Source: Lysobacteraceae bacterium (GTDB lineage: Bacteria; Pseudomonadota; Gammaproteobacteria; Xanthomonadales; Xanthomonadaceae). From it: a DNA stretch of 44,051 bases. A program made the translations under genes and the position numbers. The stretch's first letter is position 1, and each line of letters starts with the position of its first letter. The notes under the pieces are model-generated. The model did no database searches. It had not been told where the DNA came from and worked only from the letters and a program-made list of their open reading frames with translations. The stretch spans positions 1-44,051 of the forward strand of contig JAGWUF010000017.1 in NCBI GenBank assembly GCA_028868545.1. The letters run 5' to 3'. Of this stretch, positions 21,664-32,569 are shown piece by piece.

Positions 21664-22812
21664 ATGCACATCGAGACCAAACTGCCGAAGGTCGGCACCA
21701 CCATCTTCACCGTGATGTCGCAATTGGCCGCCGAACACGGCGCCGTGAACCTGGGTCAGGGCTTTCCGGACTTCCCGGTGCCATCAAGGCTGGTGGACGC
21801 ACTGACCCGCGCGATGCAGGCCGGCCACAACCAGTACGCGCCGATGACCGGCATCCCGGCGCTGCGCCGCGCGATTGCCGATAAAACTGCGCGCTGCTAC
21901 GGCTGGCGTCCGGACGTGGATGCCGAAATCACCGTCACCAGCGGTGCCACCGAGGCAATCTTCAATGCCATCCACGCGGTGGTGCGGGCGGGCGAGGAAG
22001 TCATCGTCCTCGACCCCTGCTACGACTGCTACGAGCCGGCAATCGAGCTGGCCGGGGCGAAGGCGGTGCATGTGGCGCTGGACCCGGCCACGTTCGCGCC
22101 CAACTGGGATGCGGTGCGCGCCGCGATCACGCCGAACACGCGGATGTTGATGATCAACAGCCCGCACAACCCGTCTGGGGCAATGTTCGGTGCCGCCGAC
22201 ATGCAGGCCTTGATCACGCTGCTGGAGGGCACCGACATCGTGCTGCTGAGCGACGAGGTGTACGAACACATCGTGTATGACGGCGCGCGCCACGAATCCG
22301 CGCTGCTGTACCCGCAACTGCGCGACCGTGCTTTCGTGATTTCCAGCTTCGGCAAGACCTACCATTGCACCGGCTGGAAGCTGGGCTATGCGATCGCGCC
22401 GCCGGCATTGTCGGTCGAGTTTCGCAAGGTGCATCAATACAACGTGTTCTGCAGCTTCAACCCGGCCCAGCATGCATTCGCCGAAATGATCGACGCCGAG
22501 CCCGAGCACTACCAGACCCTGGGTGCGTTCTATCAGGAAAAGCGCAACGCCTTCCGCGAACAATTGCTGAGCACCCGGTTCAAGCCGCTGCCGGTGCCCG
22601 GCGGGTATTTCCAGTTGGTGGATTATTCGGCCGTCAGCGACCTGCCGGATCTGGAGTTTGCACGCTGGTTGACGGTGGAACACGGCGTGACCGGGATTCC
22701 GCTGTCGCCGTTCTACGCCCGGCCACCCGCCGGCCAGCGCCTGTTGCGGCTGTGCTTTGCCAAGAACCAGGCGACCGTGAACGCCGCCATCGAACGTTTG
22801 TCCCGGTTGTAG
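21664..22812 (+). CDS. PLP aminotransferase, methionine/glutamine type (YbdL-like)
   Basis: 382-residue fold-type I class I/II aminotransferase. The PLP lysine is K231 in [15 protein letters not shown]; other landmarks are [16 protein letters not shown] and SDEVYEHI. The SFGKTYHxTGWKxGY signature is that of E. coli YbdL (methionine aminotransferase) and eukaryotic glutamine transaminase K / kynurenine aminotransferase. It probably transfers the amino group between glutamine and 2-oxo acids such as 4-methylthio-2-oxobutanoate. The omega-amidase two genes downstream removes the 2-oxoglutaramate that such a reaction makes from glutamine, which supports that role. The start ATG at 21664 fits the family N-terminus. 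Confidence 0.88.
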   Translation: MHIETKLPKVGTTIFTVMSQLAAEHGAVNLGQGFPDFPVPSRLVDALTRAMQAGHNQYAPMTGIPALRRAIADKTARCYGWRPDVDAEITVTSGATEAIFNAIHAVVRAGEEVIVLDPCYDCYEPAIELAGAKAVHVALDPATFAPNWDAVRAAITPNTRMLMINSPHNPSGAMFGAADMQALITLLEGTDIVLLSDEVYEHIVYDGARHESALLYPQLRDRAFVISSFGKTYHCTGWKLGYAIAPPALSVEFRKVHQYNVFCSFNPAQHAFAEMIDAEPEHYQTLGAFYQEKRNAFREQLLSTRFKPLPVPGGYFQLVDYSAVSDLPDLEFARWLTVEHGVTGIPLSPFYARPPAGQRLLRLCFAKNQATVNAAIERLSRL

Positions 22813-22846
22813 TGTCCAAGCCGCAACCCCCCACGAGGTGCAGTCC

Positions 22847-24178
22847 ATGCACGCCGACAGACGCATCGCATTGTTGCTGGCCTTGTTGTTGACCGCGACC
22901 GCAGTGTTCCTGGGTTGGCGCGCGGTCGGCGCCAGCCCGATGCCACCCACAGGAGCCAAGCCCGTGAGCACCCGCCAATTGCAGGACATCTATTTCGGCA
23001 TGGGCTGTTTCTGGGGCGCGGAAAAACGCCTGCGCGCGGTGCCGGGCGTGGCCGAGGTGGAAGTGGGCTACGCCGGTGGCGATGCGCCCAAGGTGGGTTA
23101 TGAAGACGTGTTGCGCGAAGAAAAACTGCTGCGCGCCGGTCGCAGCCAGGCCCGCAACCACGCCGAAGTGGTACGGGTGCGCTACGACCCCAAACAGCTG
23201 GATCTGATGGCCCTGCTGGGCACATTCTGGGAAAACCACGACCCCACCCAGGTGGGCGGGCAGGGCAACGACCTGGGCAGCAATTACCGCAGCGCGATTT
23301 ATTTCACCAGCGCCACGCAGCGAACCCTGGCCGAGCAAAGCCGCACCATCTACCAGGCCAACCTGGCCAAGGCCGGTTACGGCACGATCACCACCGAAAT
23401 CCTGCCCGTGCGCCACTACAACCGCGCCGAGGAATCGCATCAGGACTATCTGCTGAAGAACCCCGACGGCTATTGCGGGCTGGGCGGCACCGGGGTGGCG
23501 TTCGGCAAGGGTGCCAGCGGCCCGGCCATACCGGCGCTGGAGTCCGGTCAGCTGAATCTTGCGCGACAACTGGTGGTGTACGAGGCCGAGGATTGCGCGT
23601 ATTGCGCCCGCTTCGAAGCCGATGTGTTGAACCATTGGGCATCGCCGGTGGCATTCGTGAAAACCCGCTCGCAGCAGGCCCCCAGCGGCTGGCAGCTGGC
23701 CAAACCCTTGGTGGCCACGCCCACTCTTGTGCTATTTGAAAGCGGCCGTGAAGTCTCGCGTTTCACCGGCTATGCCGGTGATGCGCAAAAATTCTGGCAA
23801 TGGCTGGGCTTCCACCTGCTGACACCCGAGCAACAGAAAATCGCCTTCGACAGCGGCACCGAGTTGCCCGGCACCGGGCCATATCTGGATGAACATCGCC
23901 CCGGCACCTACGTGGATCCGATCAGCGGCGTGGCGCTGTTCCGCAGTGATGCCAAGTTCGACAGCGGTTGCGGCTGGCCCAGTTTCTTCGAGCCCAAACC
24001 GGGCGCATTGCAGTTCATCGAGGACAACAGCCACGGCATGCACCGCATCGAAGTGCGCAGTACCAGCTCCGGCATCCATCTGGGTCATGTCTTCGACGAT
24101 GGCCCGCCGCCCACCGGCAAGCGCTATTGCATCAATGGCAAGGTGTTGAAGTTCATTCCGGATGCTACCAAGACGTGA
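22847..24178 (+). CDS. msrAB: MsrA-thioredoxin-MsrB methionine sulfoxide reductase
   Basis: 443-residue exported or membrane-anchored repair enzyme for oxidised methionine. Hydrophobic residues 8-23 act as a signal peptide or anchor. MsrA domain (about 45-220): catalytic C54 in GCFWG, EESHQDYL near 195-202, likely resolving C210. A central thioredoxin-like domain (about 240-320) has CAYC at 250-253 and a cis-proline TPT loop. MsrB domain (about 325-440): catalytic C428 in RYCIN and resolving C375 in SGCGWPSF; the zinc CxxC is replaced (DPIS). Neisserial PilB has the order thioredoxin-MsrA-MsrB, so the order differs here. The MsrA part also has an insert of roughly eight residues near 90-100. 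The ATG at 22847 has GAGG eight bases upstream; GTG 22838 is the alternative. Confidence 0.92.
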   Translation: MHADRRIALLLALLLTATAVFLGWRAVGASPMPPTGAKPVSTRQLQDIYFGMGCFWGAEKRLRAVPGVAEVEVGYAGGDAPKVGYEDVLREEKLLRAGRSQARNHAEVVRVRYDPKQLDLMALLGTFWENHDPTQVGGQGNDLGSNYRSAIYFTSATQRTLAEQSRTIYQANLAKAGYGTITTEILPVRHYNRAEESHQDYLLKNPDGYCGLGGTGVAFGKGASGPAIPALESGQLNLARQLVVYEAEDCAYCARFEADVLNHWASPVAFVKTRSQQAPSGWQLAKPLVATPTLVLFESGREVSRFTGYAGDAQKFWQWLGFHLLTPEQQKIAFDSGTELPGTGPYLDEHRPGTYVDPISGVALFRSDAKFDSGCGWPSFFEPKPGALQFIEDNSHGMHRIEVRSTSSGIHLGHVFDDGPPPTGKRYCINGKVLKFIPDATKT

Positions 24179-24191
24179 CTTTGGAACTGAT

Positions 24192-24992
24192 ATGCAGAAT
24201 CTTCGCGTTTCCATCGTTCAGGGCGATACCCGTTGGCATGACCCCGCCGTCAACCGCGAGTACTACGGCCAGTTGATCGCCCCCTTGCACGGCACCACCG
24301 ATCTGGTGGTGCTGCCGGAAACCTTCACCAGCGGGTTTTCCAACGACGCCATCGACAAGGCCGAAACCATGGACGGCCCCACCGTGGCCTGGCTGCGCGA
24401 GCAGGCGGTGAAGCTGGGCGCAGCGGTGACCGGCAGTGTGCAGCTGCGCACGGAGCAAGGCGTGTTCAACCGCATGCTGTTCGCCACGCCCGATGGCCAG
24501 CTGGCGCATTACGACAAGCGCCACCTGTTTTCGTTTGCCGGCGAGCATGAACGCTATGCGGCCGGGCAGGAACGCGTGGTGGCGGAATGGAAGGGCTGGC
24601 GCATCCTGTTGCAGGTCTGCTACGACCTGCGCTTTCCGGTGTTTTCGCGCAACCGTTTCGATGCGTCGCACGCGGCGCAGGCCGAGTACGACCTTGCGCT
24701 GTACGTCGCCAACTGGCCGGCGGTGCGCGCCTACCCGTGGAAAACCCTGCTGCGCGCACGCGCCATCGAAAACCTGTGCTTCGTGGCAGGGGTGAACCGC
24801 GTCGGCACCGATGGCAATGGCCTGCACTACTCCGGCGACAGTGCGGTGATCGATTTCCTCGGTCACCCGTTGAGCGAGGCCAACGATGCGGAAGTGGTGT
24901 CCACCATGACCTTGCAGGCGATCCCCTTGCTGGAACATCGTGCCCGCTTCCCGGCCCTGCAGGATGCCGATGCGTTTTCGTTGCCGGGATGA
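24192..24992 (+). CDS. Omega-amidase (YafV-like, nitrilase superfamily)
   Basis: 266-residue nitrilase-fold amidase with catalytic triad E43 (LPETF), K109 (YDKRHLF) and C143 (QVCYDLRFP). These residues and the length match E. coli YafV and mammalian Nit2, which hydrolyse 2-oxoglutaramate and 2-oxosuccinamate. The reaction recovers 2-oxoglutarate after glutamine-dependent transamination, so it fits the aminotransferase two genes upstream. The start at 24192 is 13 bases after the msrAB stop. The gene is followed by a hairpin at 25075-25101. Confidence 0.9.
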   Translation: MQNLRVSIVQGDTRWHDPAVNREYYGQLIAPLHGTTDLVVLPETFTSGFSNDAIDKAETMDGPTVAWLREQAVKLGAAVTGSVQLRTEQGVFNRMLFATPDGQLAHYDKRHLFSFAGEHERYAAGQERVVAEWKGWRILLQVCYDLRFPVFSRNRFDASHAAQAEYDLALYVANWPAVRAYPWKTLLRARAIENLCFVAGVNRVGTDGNGLHYSGDSAVIDFLGHPLSEANDAEVVSTMTLQAIPLLEHRARFPALQDADAFSLPG

Positions 24993-25074
24993 TGCCGGCG
25001 TGCCGCCGCAGGCAATGGTTACCGGCGAAAATGGATCCCGGCAGGGCGGGTCTTGCGCTACTCTTGTGCGTGCC

Positions 25075-25104
25075 CCGGCCCCGACCATGGGGTCTGGCCG
25101 GTTT
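25075..25104 (+). terminator. Probable terminator of the aminotransferase-msrAB-amidase operon
   Basis: CCGGCC/GGCCGG outer stem and GACC/GGTC inner stem around an ATGG loop, followed by TTT, eight C residues and TCTTT. The structure is stable, but the T run is broken by the C tract, so strength is uncertain. The rest of 24993-25176 holds no gene that I can support. Confidence 0.45.
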
Positions 25105-25176
25105 CCCCCCCCTCTTTAGCAATGCTCCGCCTTCTCGCCTTCGGTCGGGAGCGGTGGGCGTGAATCCACTTCGGCG

Positions 25177-26286
25177 TTGAACACTTTCGGCCACCTGCTG
25201 CGCGTCACCACCTTCGGCGAATCGCACGGGCCGGCTATCGGCTGCGTGCTCGATGGCTGCCCGCCGGGCATTGCCATCGCGCCGGAAGACTTCGCCCACG
25301 ATCTGGCGCGGCGCGCCACCGGCAAGACCCGACATACCTCGGCGCGGCACGAGGCGGATGAAGTCGAAATCCTGTCCGGCGTGTATGAGGGCGTCACCAC
25401 CGGCACGCCGATCGCGCTGCTGATCCGCAACACCGACCAGCGCAGCAAGGACTACGCGAAGATCGCCGCGCAGTTCCGCCCCGGCCACGCCGACTACAGC
25501 TACTGGCAGAAGTACGGCATCCGCGATCCGCGCGGCGGCGGGCGTTCCAGCGCGCGCGAGACGACGATGCGGGTGGCCGCGGCGGTCATCGCCAAGAAGT
25601 GGCTGGCCCAGCGCGGCGTCAGCGTGCGCGGCTGCATGACCGCGATCGGCGAAGTCGTGCCGCGCGCGCACGACTGGAGCACGGTCGAAGGCAACCCGTT
25701 CTTCTGGCCCTGCGCGGAGCAGGTGTCCGAGCTTGAAAGCTACATGGACGCGCTGCGCAAGTCCGGCGATTCGGTCGGCGCGCGCGTGCTGGCGGTGGCC
25801 GACGGCGTGCCGCCGGGCTGGGGCGAGCCGATCTACGGCAAGCTCGACGGCGAACTGGCGGCGGCGATGATGTCGATCAACGCGGTCAAGGGCGTGGAGA
25901 TCGGCGACGGCTTCGCTTCCGTTGCTTCGAGGGGCAGCGAGCACCGTGACGTGATGACGCCGGACGGCTTCCTGTCCAACCATGCCGGCGGCATCCTCGG
26001 CGGCATTTCCACCGGCCAGCAGGTGTCGGTTTCGGTGGCGTTCAAGCCGACCTCCAGCCTGCGTCTGCCGGTGCCGGGGCTGGACGTGGACGGCAACGTG
26101 GTCGATGTGGTCACCACCGGCCGCCACGACCCCTGCGTGGGCATCCGCGCCACGCCCATCTGCGAGGCGATGCTGGCGCTGGTGCTGATGGACCAGGCGC
26201 TGCGCCACCGCGCGCAGTGCGACGACGTGGGCGAAGTCGCGCCGCGCATCGCGGGCACCACTTCCATTACCGGCACCAAACGATAG
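25177..26286 (+). CDS. aroC: Chorismate synthase
   Basis: 369-residue FMN-dependent enzyme that converts 5-enolpyruvylshikimate-3-phosphate to chorismate, the branch point for aromatic amino acids including the tryptophan made by the trp genes downstream. Signatures are TTFGESHG at the N-terminus, [11 protein letters not shown] and the FMN/substrate loop [10 protein letters not shown]. The start is the TTG at 25177. Upstream codons in this frame contain no usable start close by, and the family N-terminus (NTFG...) begins here. Shine-Dalgarno support is weak. It is followed by a 105-base gap before asd. Confidence 0.94.
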   Translation: MNTFGHLLRVTTFGESHGPAIGCVLDGCPPGIAIAPEDFAHDLARRATGKTRHTSARHEADEVEILSGVYEGVTTGTPIALLIRNTDQRSKDYAKIAAQFRPGHADYSYWQKYGIRDPRGGGRSSARETTMRVAAAVIAKKWLAQRGVSVRGCMTAIGEVVPRAHDWSTVEGNPFFWPCAEQVSELESYMDALRKSGDSVGARVLAVADGVPPGWGEPIYGKLDGELAAAMMSINAVKGVEIGDGFASVASRGSEHRDVMTPDGFLSNHAGGILGGISTGQQVSVSVAFKPTSSLRLPVPGLDVDGNVVDVVTTGRHDPCVGIRATPICEAMLALVLMDQALRHRAQCDDVGEVAPRIAGTTSITGTKR

Positions 26287-26391
26287 CGGCGCGCCGCCGG
26301 CTACGCCCCCACGGGCAGCGACGCGCCGCAACCTACGCACCCCATTTCCCGCAGGCGCTTCGACGCGCCGCATTCAATTTCGAGGCAACAG

Positions 26392-27432
26392 ATGAGCAAG
26401 CAATACAAGGTAGCCGTGGTCGGCGCGACCGGCGCGGTGGGCGAGACGATGTTGTCGATCCTGGCCGAGCGCAAGTTCCCGGTCAGCGAACTGGTGGCGC
26501 TGGCCAGCGAACGCAGCGCCGGCGGCCACGTCGATTTCCGCGATGACGAAATACTGGTGCAGGACCTGGCGACGTTCAATCCGTCCTCCATCGACATCGC
26601 GCTGTTTTCCGCCGGTGGTGCGGTGTCGAAGGAATACGCGCCGAAGTTCGCCGCCGCCGGCGCGGTGGTGATCGACAATTCCTCCACCTTCCGCTACGAC
26701 GACGACGTGCCGCTGGTGGTCAGCGAGGTGAACCCGGAGGCCGCGAAGCACCGTCCGCGCGGGATCATCGCCAACCCCAACTGCTCCACCATGCAGCTGA
26801 TGCCGGTGCTGGCGCCGATCCACAAGGCGTACGGCATCGAGCGCGTCAACGTGGCCACCTACCAGTCGGTGTCCGGCGGCGGCCGCAGCGCGATGGAGGA
26901 GCTGGGCCGGCAGACCGCCGAGCTGTTGAGCTTCCAGGAGATCAGCCCGAAGAAGTTTCCGGTGCAGATCGCCTTCAACCTGATCCCGCACATCGACGAG
27001 TTCCAGCCCAACGGCTACACCAAGGAAGAAATGAAGCTGGTGTGGGAGACGCAGAAGATTCTCGGCGACGCGTCCATCCAGGTGAACCCCACCGCGGTGC
27101 GGGTGCCGGTGTTCTTCGGCCACTCCGAAGCGGTGAACATCGAGACCAGGAAGAAGATCACCCCGGACGAGGCACGCGCGCTGCTGCGCACCGCGCCGGG
27201 CGTGGAAGTGGTGGACGAACACAAGGCCGGCGGCTATCCAACGCCGGTGACCCATGCTTCGGGCAAGGACCCGGTGTTCGTGGGCCGCATCCGCGAGGAT
27301 TTCTCGCACCCGCGCGGGCTGAATTTGTGGGTGGTGGCGGACAATATTCGCAAGGGCGCGGCGCTGAATGCGGTGCAGATCGCAGAATTGCTGGTGCAGC
27401 AAGGCTTGCCGGCGAAGGCCACTGGGGGCTAG
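26392..27432 (+). CDS. asd: Aspartate-semialdehyde dehydrogenase
   Basis: 346-residue NADPH-dependent enzyme that reduces aspartyl phosphate to the semialdehyde, common precursor for lysine/diaminopimelate (via DapA, encoded at 2406-3308), threonine and methionine. GATGAVG (11-17) is the nucleotide loop, C131 in NPNCSTMQ is the catalytic cysteine, and FGHSEAVNIE carries the catalytic histidine region. This NPNCSTMQ form belongs to the subgroup shared with Gram-positive bacteria and many gammaproteobacteria. asd directly before fimV and truA is the Pseudomonas order. Confidence 0.96.
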   Translation: MSKQYKVAVVGATGAVGETMLSILAERKFPVSELVALASERSAGGHVDFRDDEILVQDLATFNPSSIDIALFSAGGAVSKEYAPKFAAAGAVVIDNSSTFRYDDDVPLVVSEVNPEAAKHRPRGIIANPNCSTMQLMPVLAPIHKAYGIERVNVATYQSVSGGGRSAMEELGRQTAELLSFQEISPKKFPVQIAFNLIPHIDEFQPNGYTKEEMKLVWETQKILGDASIQVNPTAVRVPVFFGHSEAVNIETRKKITPDEARALLRTAPGVEVVDEHKAGGYPTPVTHASGKDPVFVGRIREDFSHPRGLNLWVVADNIRKGAALNAVQIAELLVQQGLPAKATGG

Positions 27433-27465
27433 AGTCGCAGCGCCAAGGGTGGGGATGGAGTGCAA

Positions 27466-29529
27466 GTGAATCGAACATTGCGAGCGGCGGTGGTCAGTGC
27501 CTTGTTGCTGGCCGCAGGCAACAGCTGGGCGCTGGGGCTGGGGCAGATCCAGGTCAAGAGCAAGCGCAACCAGCCGCTGGTGGCGGAAATCCCCATCATC
27601 TCCACGACCCCCGGGGAGCTGGCTGCGCTGCAGGCACGGCTGGCCTCGCCGGAAACCTTCCGCCGCATCGGCTTGTCTCCACCCACCGGGGCGGCGGCCG
27701 ATCTGCAGTTCAGCCTGGGCAATGACGGCCGGGGCCGGCCGGTGATCCGGGTCACCACCCTCAAGCCGGTGGATCAAGACGCGCTGAATTTCCTGATCGA
27801 AGTGGATTGGGGCAGCGGACGGCTGGTGCGTGAATATTCGGCGCTGGTGGATACCCCCACCACCACCGGTGCGGTGGTGCAGCCCGCCGTGCAACTGCCG
27901 CAATCGCCCGATGCCAACCTGGTGCAGCGCCCGCAGCCCGAGCCGCCCTCCGCACCGCCAGCGGCACCGATTGCAGCCCCTGCACCGGCGCCAGCACCCG
28001 TTGCCGTGCCACCGCCGCCTGTCGTGCCACCGCCGGTCGTCGCCGTGGAGCCCTTGCCGGTACCGGAGGCCAGCGTGGTGCCGGTGCCTGTGGCGAAGGC
28101 GAGCAAGCCCGCGGTCGATCAATATGGCCCGGTCAAACGCGGGGAGACGCTGTCGAAGATCGCCGGTGCGGTGGGACTGCGCCGGGACTTCAGCCTGGAT
28201 CAGTCGATGCTGGCGCTGTTGCGGGCCAACCCCGACGCGTTCCTGGGCGATGACGTCAATCGGCTGCGCAGCGGTGCGGTGCTGCGCGTCCCCGGGCACG
28301 AGGACGTGGCGAAGATCGATGCTGACGAGGCGGCGCAGGTCGTGCGCCAGCAGATGCAGCAATGGCAGCAGGCGCGACGTGCCGTGCGGCAGCCGGAAAC
28401 GCGCGCTGCCACCGCTGCGCCAGCGACCGAGCACGTGCCGGTTGCCAAGCTGGCAGCGAGCGTCGATGCAGAACCGAAGACCAGGCCCGTTGCGAAGCCC
28501 GATGCCGCCGCACCCAAGCCGGCCGCCAAACCCAAGCGCGAGGTTGCCAAGGTTGCCGCTCCGGTGGTGCAACCCGCACGACCCGCCCAACCCCAGGCCA
28601 AGCCGCAGCAGCGGAATGAAGCCAGACTGCAAATCGTGCCGCCCACAGGGCCGGGCAAGGCCACAGGAATGAAATCCGGCACCGACGCCGGCGGGAAGGG
28701 CAGCATGCTGCAACAAGAATTGCGTCAGCGCGATGAAGACATCGCTGCGAAGTCTGCGGAGATTGGCGAACTGAAAGACCGCGTCGCCTCTCTGGAAAAA
28801 CTCAAGGACGAGCAGCAGAAGCTGATTTCGTTGAAGGATACCGAGCTGGCCACCGCGCAATCCCGGCTGGCACAGGCCAATCAGGCGGCAGCACAGGCCA
28901 AGGCGCAGGCCGTGGTGCCCGCTGTGGCACCTGCGGCGACCGCGGCCGCCTCCAGTCAACCTGCACCGGCGGTCGAGACCCCCAGCCACAATGCCATGCC
29001 CTATGTCTGGGGTGGGGTCGGGTTTGCGGCCTTGGCACTGCTGGCCTGGTTGCTGGCGGGGCGGCGCAAACCGGCACCGCCGGTACGACGCAGCCTGTTC
29101 GACAGCGAAACCCTGGCGGCCAGCATGGTGGTGCCGACCGGCGCGATGGCCGGGACGTCTGACGCCGCACCAGACGAGATCGACGAAGCGGCACCCGTGG
29201 CGCATGCGGCCAGCATCGATCTTGCCGATCTGCCGGCAACACCCCCACGGATGGAAACCCCGGCTTGGCATTCGGGTTGGGTGAAATCGGAGCCTGCCGC
29301 CGCGTCCGCGCCCGCCGCACCCGTTGCACCTGCTTCTGCACCGGCTTCGATCGCCGCCGATGCCGTGCCTGCGCACGCCAGCATCGAGCAGCGCTTCAAG
29401 CTGGTGGACGCGCTTCTCGACATGGGCGACAAGCAATCCGCCCAGCAGATTCTTGCCGAGCTGCTGCACGACGAGGATGACGACGCCAGCGCCAAGGCCG
29501 CAACCATGCTGAGCCGGTTGGTGGGCTGA
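27466..29529 (+). CDS. fimV: FimV-type polar hub protein
   Basis: 687-residue inner-membrane protein with a peptidoglycan-binding periplasmic part. The signal peptide is 1-22. The conserved FimV N-terminal region follows ([20 protein letters not shown]), then a proline-alanine linker, a LysM-like domain beginning [16 protein letters not shown] near 225, another alanine-rich stretch, a coiled coil near 410-475, one transmembrane helix ([12 protein letters not shown] near 520) and the C-terminal FimV domain ([20 protein letters not shown]). In Pseudomonas FimV localises type IV pilus regulators and controls twitching and cAMP signalling. I chose the GTG at 27466, which has GGAG six bases upstream, over the GTG at 27460. 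It sits between asd and truA, as in Pseudomonas. Confidence 0.93.
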   Translation: MNRTLRAAVVSALLLAAGNSWALGLGQIQVKSKRNQPLVAEIPIISTTPGELAALQARLASPETFRRIGLSPPTGAAADLQFSLGNDGRGRPVIRVTTLKPVDQDALNFLIEVDWGSGRLVREYSALVDTPTTTGAVVQPAVQLPQSPDANLVQRPQPEPPSAPPAAPIAAPAPAPAPVAVPPPPVVPPPVVAVEPLPVPEASVVPVPVAKASKPAVDQYGPVKRGETLSKIAGAVGLRRDFSLDQSMLALLRANPDAFLGDDVNRLRSGAVLRVPGHEDVAKIDADEAAQVVRQQMQQWQQARRAVRQPETRAATAAPATEHVPVAKLAASVDAEPKTRPVAKPDAAAPKPAAKPKREVAKVAAPVVQPARPAQPQAKPQQRNEARLQIVPPTGPGKATGMKSGTDAGGKGSMLQQELRQRDEDIAAKSAEIGELKDRVASLEKLKDEQQKLISLKDTELATAQSRLAQANQAAAQAKAQAVVPAVAPAATAAASSQPAPAVETPSHNAMPYVWGGVGFAALALLAWLLAGRRKPAPPVRRSLFDSETLAASMVVPTGAMAGTSDAAPDEIDEAAPVAHAASIDLADLPATPPRMETPAWHSGWVKSEPAAASAPAAPVAPASAPASIAADAVPAHASIEQRFKLVDALLDMGDKQSAQQILAELLHDEDDDASAKAATMLSRLVG

Positions 29530-29546
29530 AGGTCGCCCGCGTTTCG

Positions 29547-30332
29547 ATGCGTTTTGCCCTGGGAATCGAATACGACGGCAGCGGCTTTTCGGGCTGGCAG
29601 CGGCTGAGTGCCGCCGGCGGCGTGGCGCAGGACGGCAGCCTGCAAACCGCGCTGGAAATCGCGCTGTCGAAGGTGGCCGCCGCGCCCATCGCCACCACCT
29701 GTGCCGGCCGCACCGATGCCGGGGTGCATGCGTGCTGCCAGGTGGTGCATTTCGATACCGACGTCGTGCGCGACGCGCGCGGCTGGGTTCTCGGCACCAC
29801 CGCCAACCTGCCGCCGACGATGGCCGTACGCTGGTGCGTGCCGGTGGCCGATGATTTCAATGCGCGGTTTTCGGCACGCGCGCGCCGCTACCGCTACCGC
29901 ATCCTCAACCGCAGCGCGCGGCCGGGGCTGGAGCGCCAGTACCTGGGCTGGGAGCGCATGCCGCTGGACGCCGACGCGATGCACGAAGCCGCGCAGGCGC
30001 TGCCCGGCGAGCGCGATTTTTCCGCCTTCCGCAGCGCCCAGTGCCAGGCCACCCATGCGCGCCGCAACCTGCAGGACATTTCCGTCACCCGCGCCGGCGA
30101 CGAGGTGGTGGTGGAGGTGCAGGCCAACGCCTTCCTCCACCACATGGTGCGCAACATCGTCGGCTCGCTGCTGGTGGTGGGGCGCGGCGAGCGCTCGCTG
30201 GCGTGGATCGCCGAACTGCTGGAAGGCCGCGACCGCACCGTGGCCGGCCCCACCGCGCCGTCGGCGGGCTTGTTGTTTCTCGGTCCGCGCTATCCGGCCA
30301 AATGCGGGCTGCCGGCCGAGGTCACGCTGTGA
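29547..30332 (+). CDS. truA: tRNA pseudouridine(38-40) synthase
   Basis: 261-residue enzyme that isomerises uridines 38-40 of the tRNA anticodon stem. The catalytic aspartate is D57 in [10 protein letters not shown]; the conserved HHMVRNIVG segment lies near 193-201. Between WQR and the usual substrate loop there is an insert ([11 protein letters not shown]) compared with shorter homologues. The TGA overlaps the trpF GTG, so translation is probably coupled. fimV ends 17 bases upstream. Confidence 0.95.
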   Translation: MRFALGIEYDGSGFSGWQRLSAAGGVAQDGSLQTALEIALSKVAAAPIATTCAGRTDAGVHACCQVVHFDTDVVRDARGWVLGTTANLPPTMAVRWCVPVADDFNARFSARARRYRYRILNRSARPGLERQYLGWERMPLDADAMHEAAQALPGERDFSAFRSAQCQATHARRNLQDISVTRAGDEVVVEVQANAFLHHMVRNIVGSLLVVGRGERSLAWIAELLEGRDRTVAGPTAPSAGLLFLGPRYPAKCGLPAEVTL

Positions 30333-30982
30333 CGACGCGGCACACCCGCATCAAGCTGTGCGGCATGACCCGTGCCGAGGATGTGCAGTTGGCGGTGCAG
30401 TTGCAGGTCGACTTCATCGGCCTGATCTTCGCCGCACGCAGCCCGCGCCGGCTGACGCCGGAGCAGGGTGCGCGCCTGCGTGCACGGGTGCCGGCCGGCA
30501 TCACGGTGGTAGCGCTGCTGATGGACACGCCGAGCGCCGACATCCTCCGGATCATCGACAGCGTGCAGCCGGATATCCTGCAATTCCACGGCAGCGAAGA
30601 CGACGCCTGCTGCGCCGGTTTCGGGCTGCCGTTCTTCAAGGCCATTGCGATGGGCGATGACGCGGATCCGTTGCCGAGGATGGCCGCGTTTCCGACTGCG
30701 CAAGGCTTCGTGCTGGACGGCCACGGCACCGGCGAGGCGGGCGGCAGTGGGCGGCGTTTCGACTGGGCGCGGTTGCCGGCAGTTGCCGGCAAGCCGTTGC
30801 TGCTGGCCGGCGGGCTGGGACCGGACAACGTGGCGCGCGCCATCGCCATCGCCCGGCCGTGGGGCGTGGATGTGTCCAGCGGCATTGAACAAGCCCCTGG
30901 CGTGAAAGATGCCGATGCCATGCGCCGCTTCGTGGCGGCGGTGCGTGCGGCCGATGCCGCAGCCACGGCGGCAATCGGTTAG
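30329..30982 (+). CDS. trpF: Phosphoribosylanthranilate isomerase
   Basis: 217-residue (beta/alpha)8 enzyme of tryptophan synthesis. The catalytic cysteine is in KLCGMTR at 9-15 and the catalytic aspartate in [13 protein letters not shown] near 126-138. The phosphate-binding end is [10 protein letters not shown] and VDVSSGIE. The start is a GTG overlapping the truA stop. No trpC, trpD or trpE is in the window, so the pathway is split into at least two loci. A 180-base gap follows before trpB. Confidence 0.95.
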   Translation: MTTRHTRIKLCGMTRAEDVQLAVQLQVDFIGLIFAARSPRRLTPEQGARLRARVPAGITVVALLMDTPSADILRIIDSVQPDILQFHGSEDDACCAGFGLPFFKAIAMGDDADPLPRMAAFPTAQGFVLDGHGTGEAGGSGRRFDWARLPAVAGKPLLLAGGLGPDNVARAIAIARPWGVDVSSGIEQAPGVKDADAMRRFVAAVRAADAAATAAIG

Positions 30983-31162
30983 GCTATCGGCATCATGAAG
31001 ACGCATGCTCGCCGTCCAGCCCCTTTTGGCCGCTCGCTGCGGCGCTGGCGGCGCGTGCCTGCGGCGGCGGTGCGATAACCCGTTTCCGGTTCCCCGCGCA
31101 TTGCCTATCCTTGTGACAGCGGCTTGTTGCCCGCTGCACGCCCGGTTCCGGAGATTTGCCTC

Positions 31163-32401
<1,239 letters not shown>

Positions 32402-32416
32402 CCCATGCGTTCAAAG

Positions 32417-32437
32417 CCCTCCCCTTCAAGGGGAGGG
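32417..32437. repeat. Small palindromic intergenic repeat
   Basis: CCCTCCCCTT, one central C, AAGGGGAGGG, then GTTGGGTGGGGATGGG. This is the kind of short GC palindrome scattered between genes in many Xanthomonadaceae genomes. It is 15 bases after the trpB stop and could slow or end transcription before the DUF3144 gene. It has no T run. Confidence 0.55.
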
Positions 32438-32569
32438 TTGGGTGGGGATGGGTTCGGGGCGCATTCCTGCAGCGGAATGGATCCGGTTCTTTTTCCCGGA
32501 TTTGGCCTGAGCGCCGCTTTCGGCGACAATGTGCGGTCAACTTCACCCTTAACATCCAGGAGTACGGCC

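Noticed and set aside
27850-29360. Recent repeat expansion in the proline/alanine-rich parts of fimV
   Set aside because: The stretches are low-complexity linkers typical of FimV proteins and do not form regular tandem repeats at the DNA level.
26374-29469. 1031-residue open frame on the minus strand across asd and fimV
   Set aside because: It lies opposite two genes with clear motifs. The composition is a reverse-strand artefact rich in H, R, G and Q, with no domains.
30995-31078. Possible trp leader peptide (27 codons, arginine-rich) between trpF and trpB
   Set aside because: It has a single tryptophan codon, no alternative hairpins of the attenuator type and no T-run terminator.
31106-31135. 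Possible promoter TATCCT and AGCGG/CCGCT hairpin upstream of trpB
   Set aside because: The -35 match is poor and the stem is only five pairs around an eight-base loop; too weak to list.
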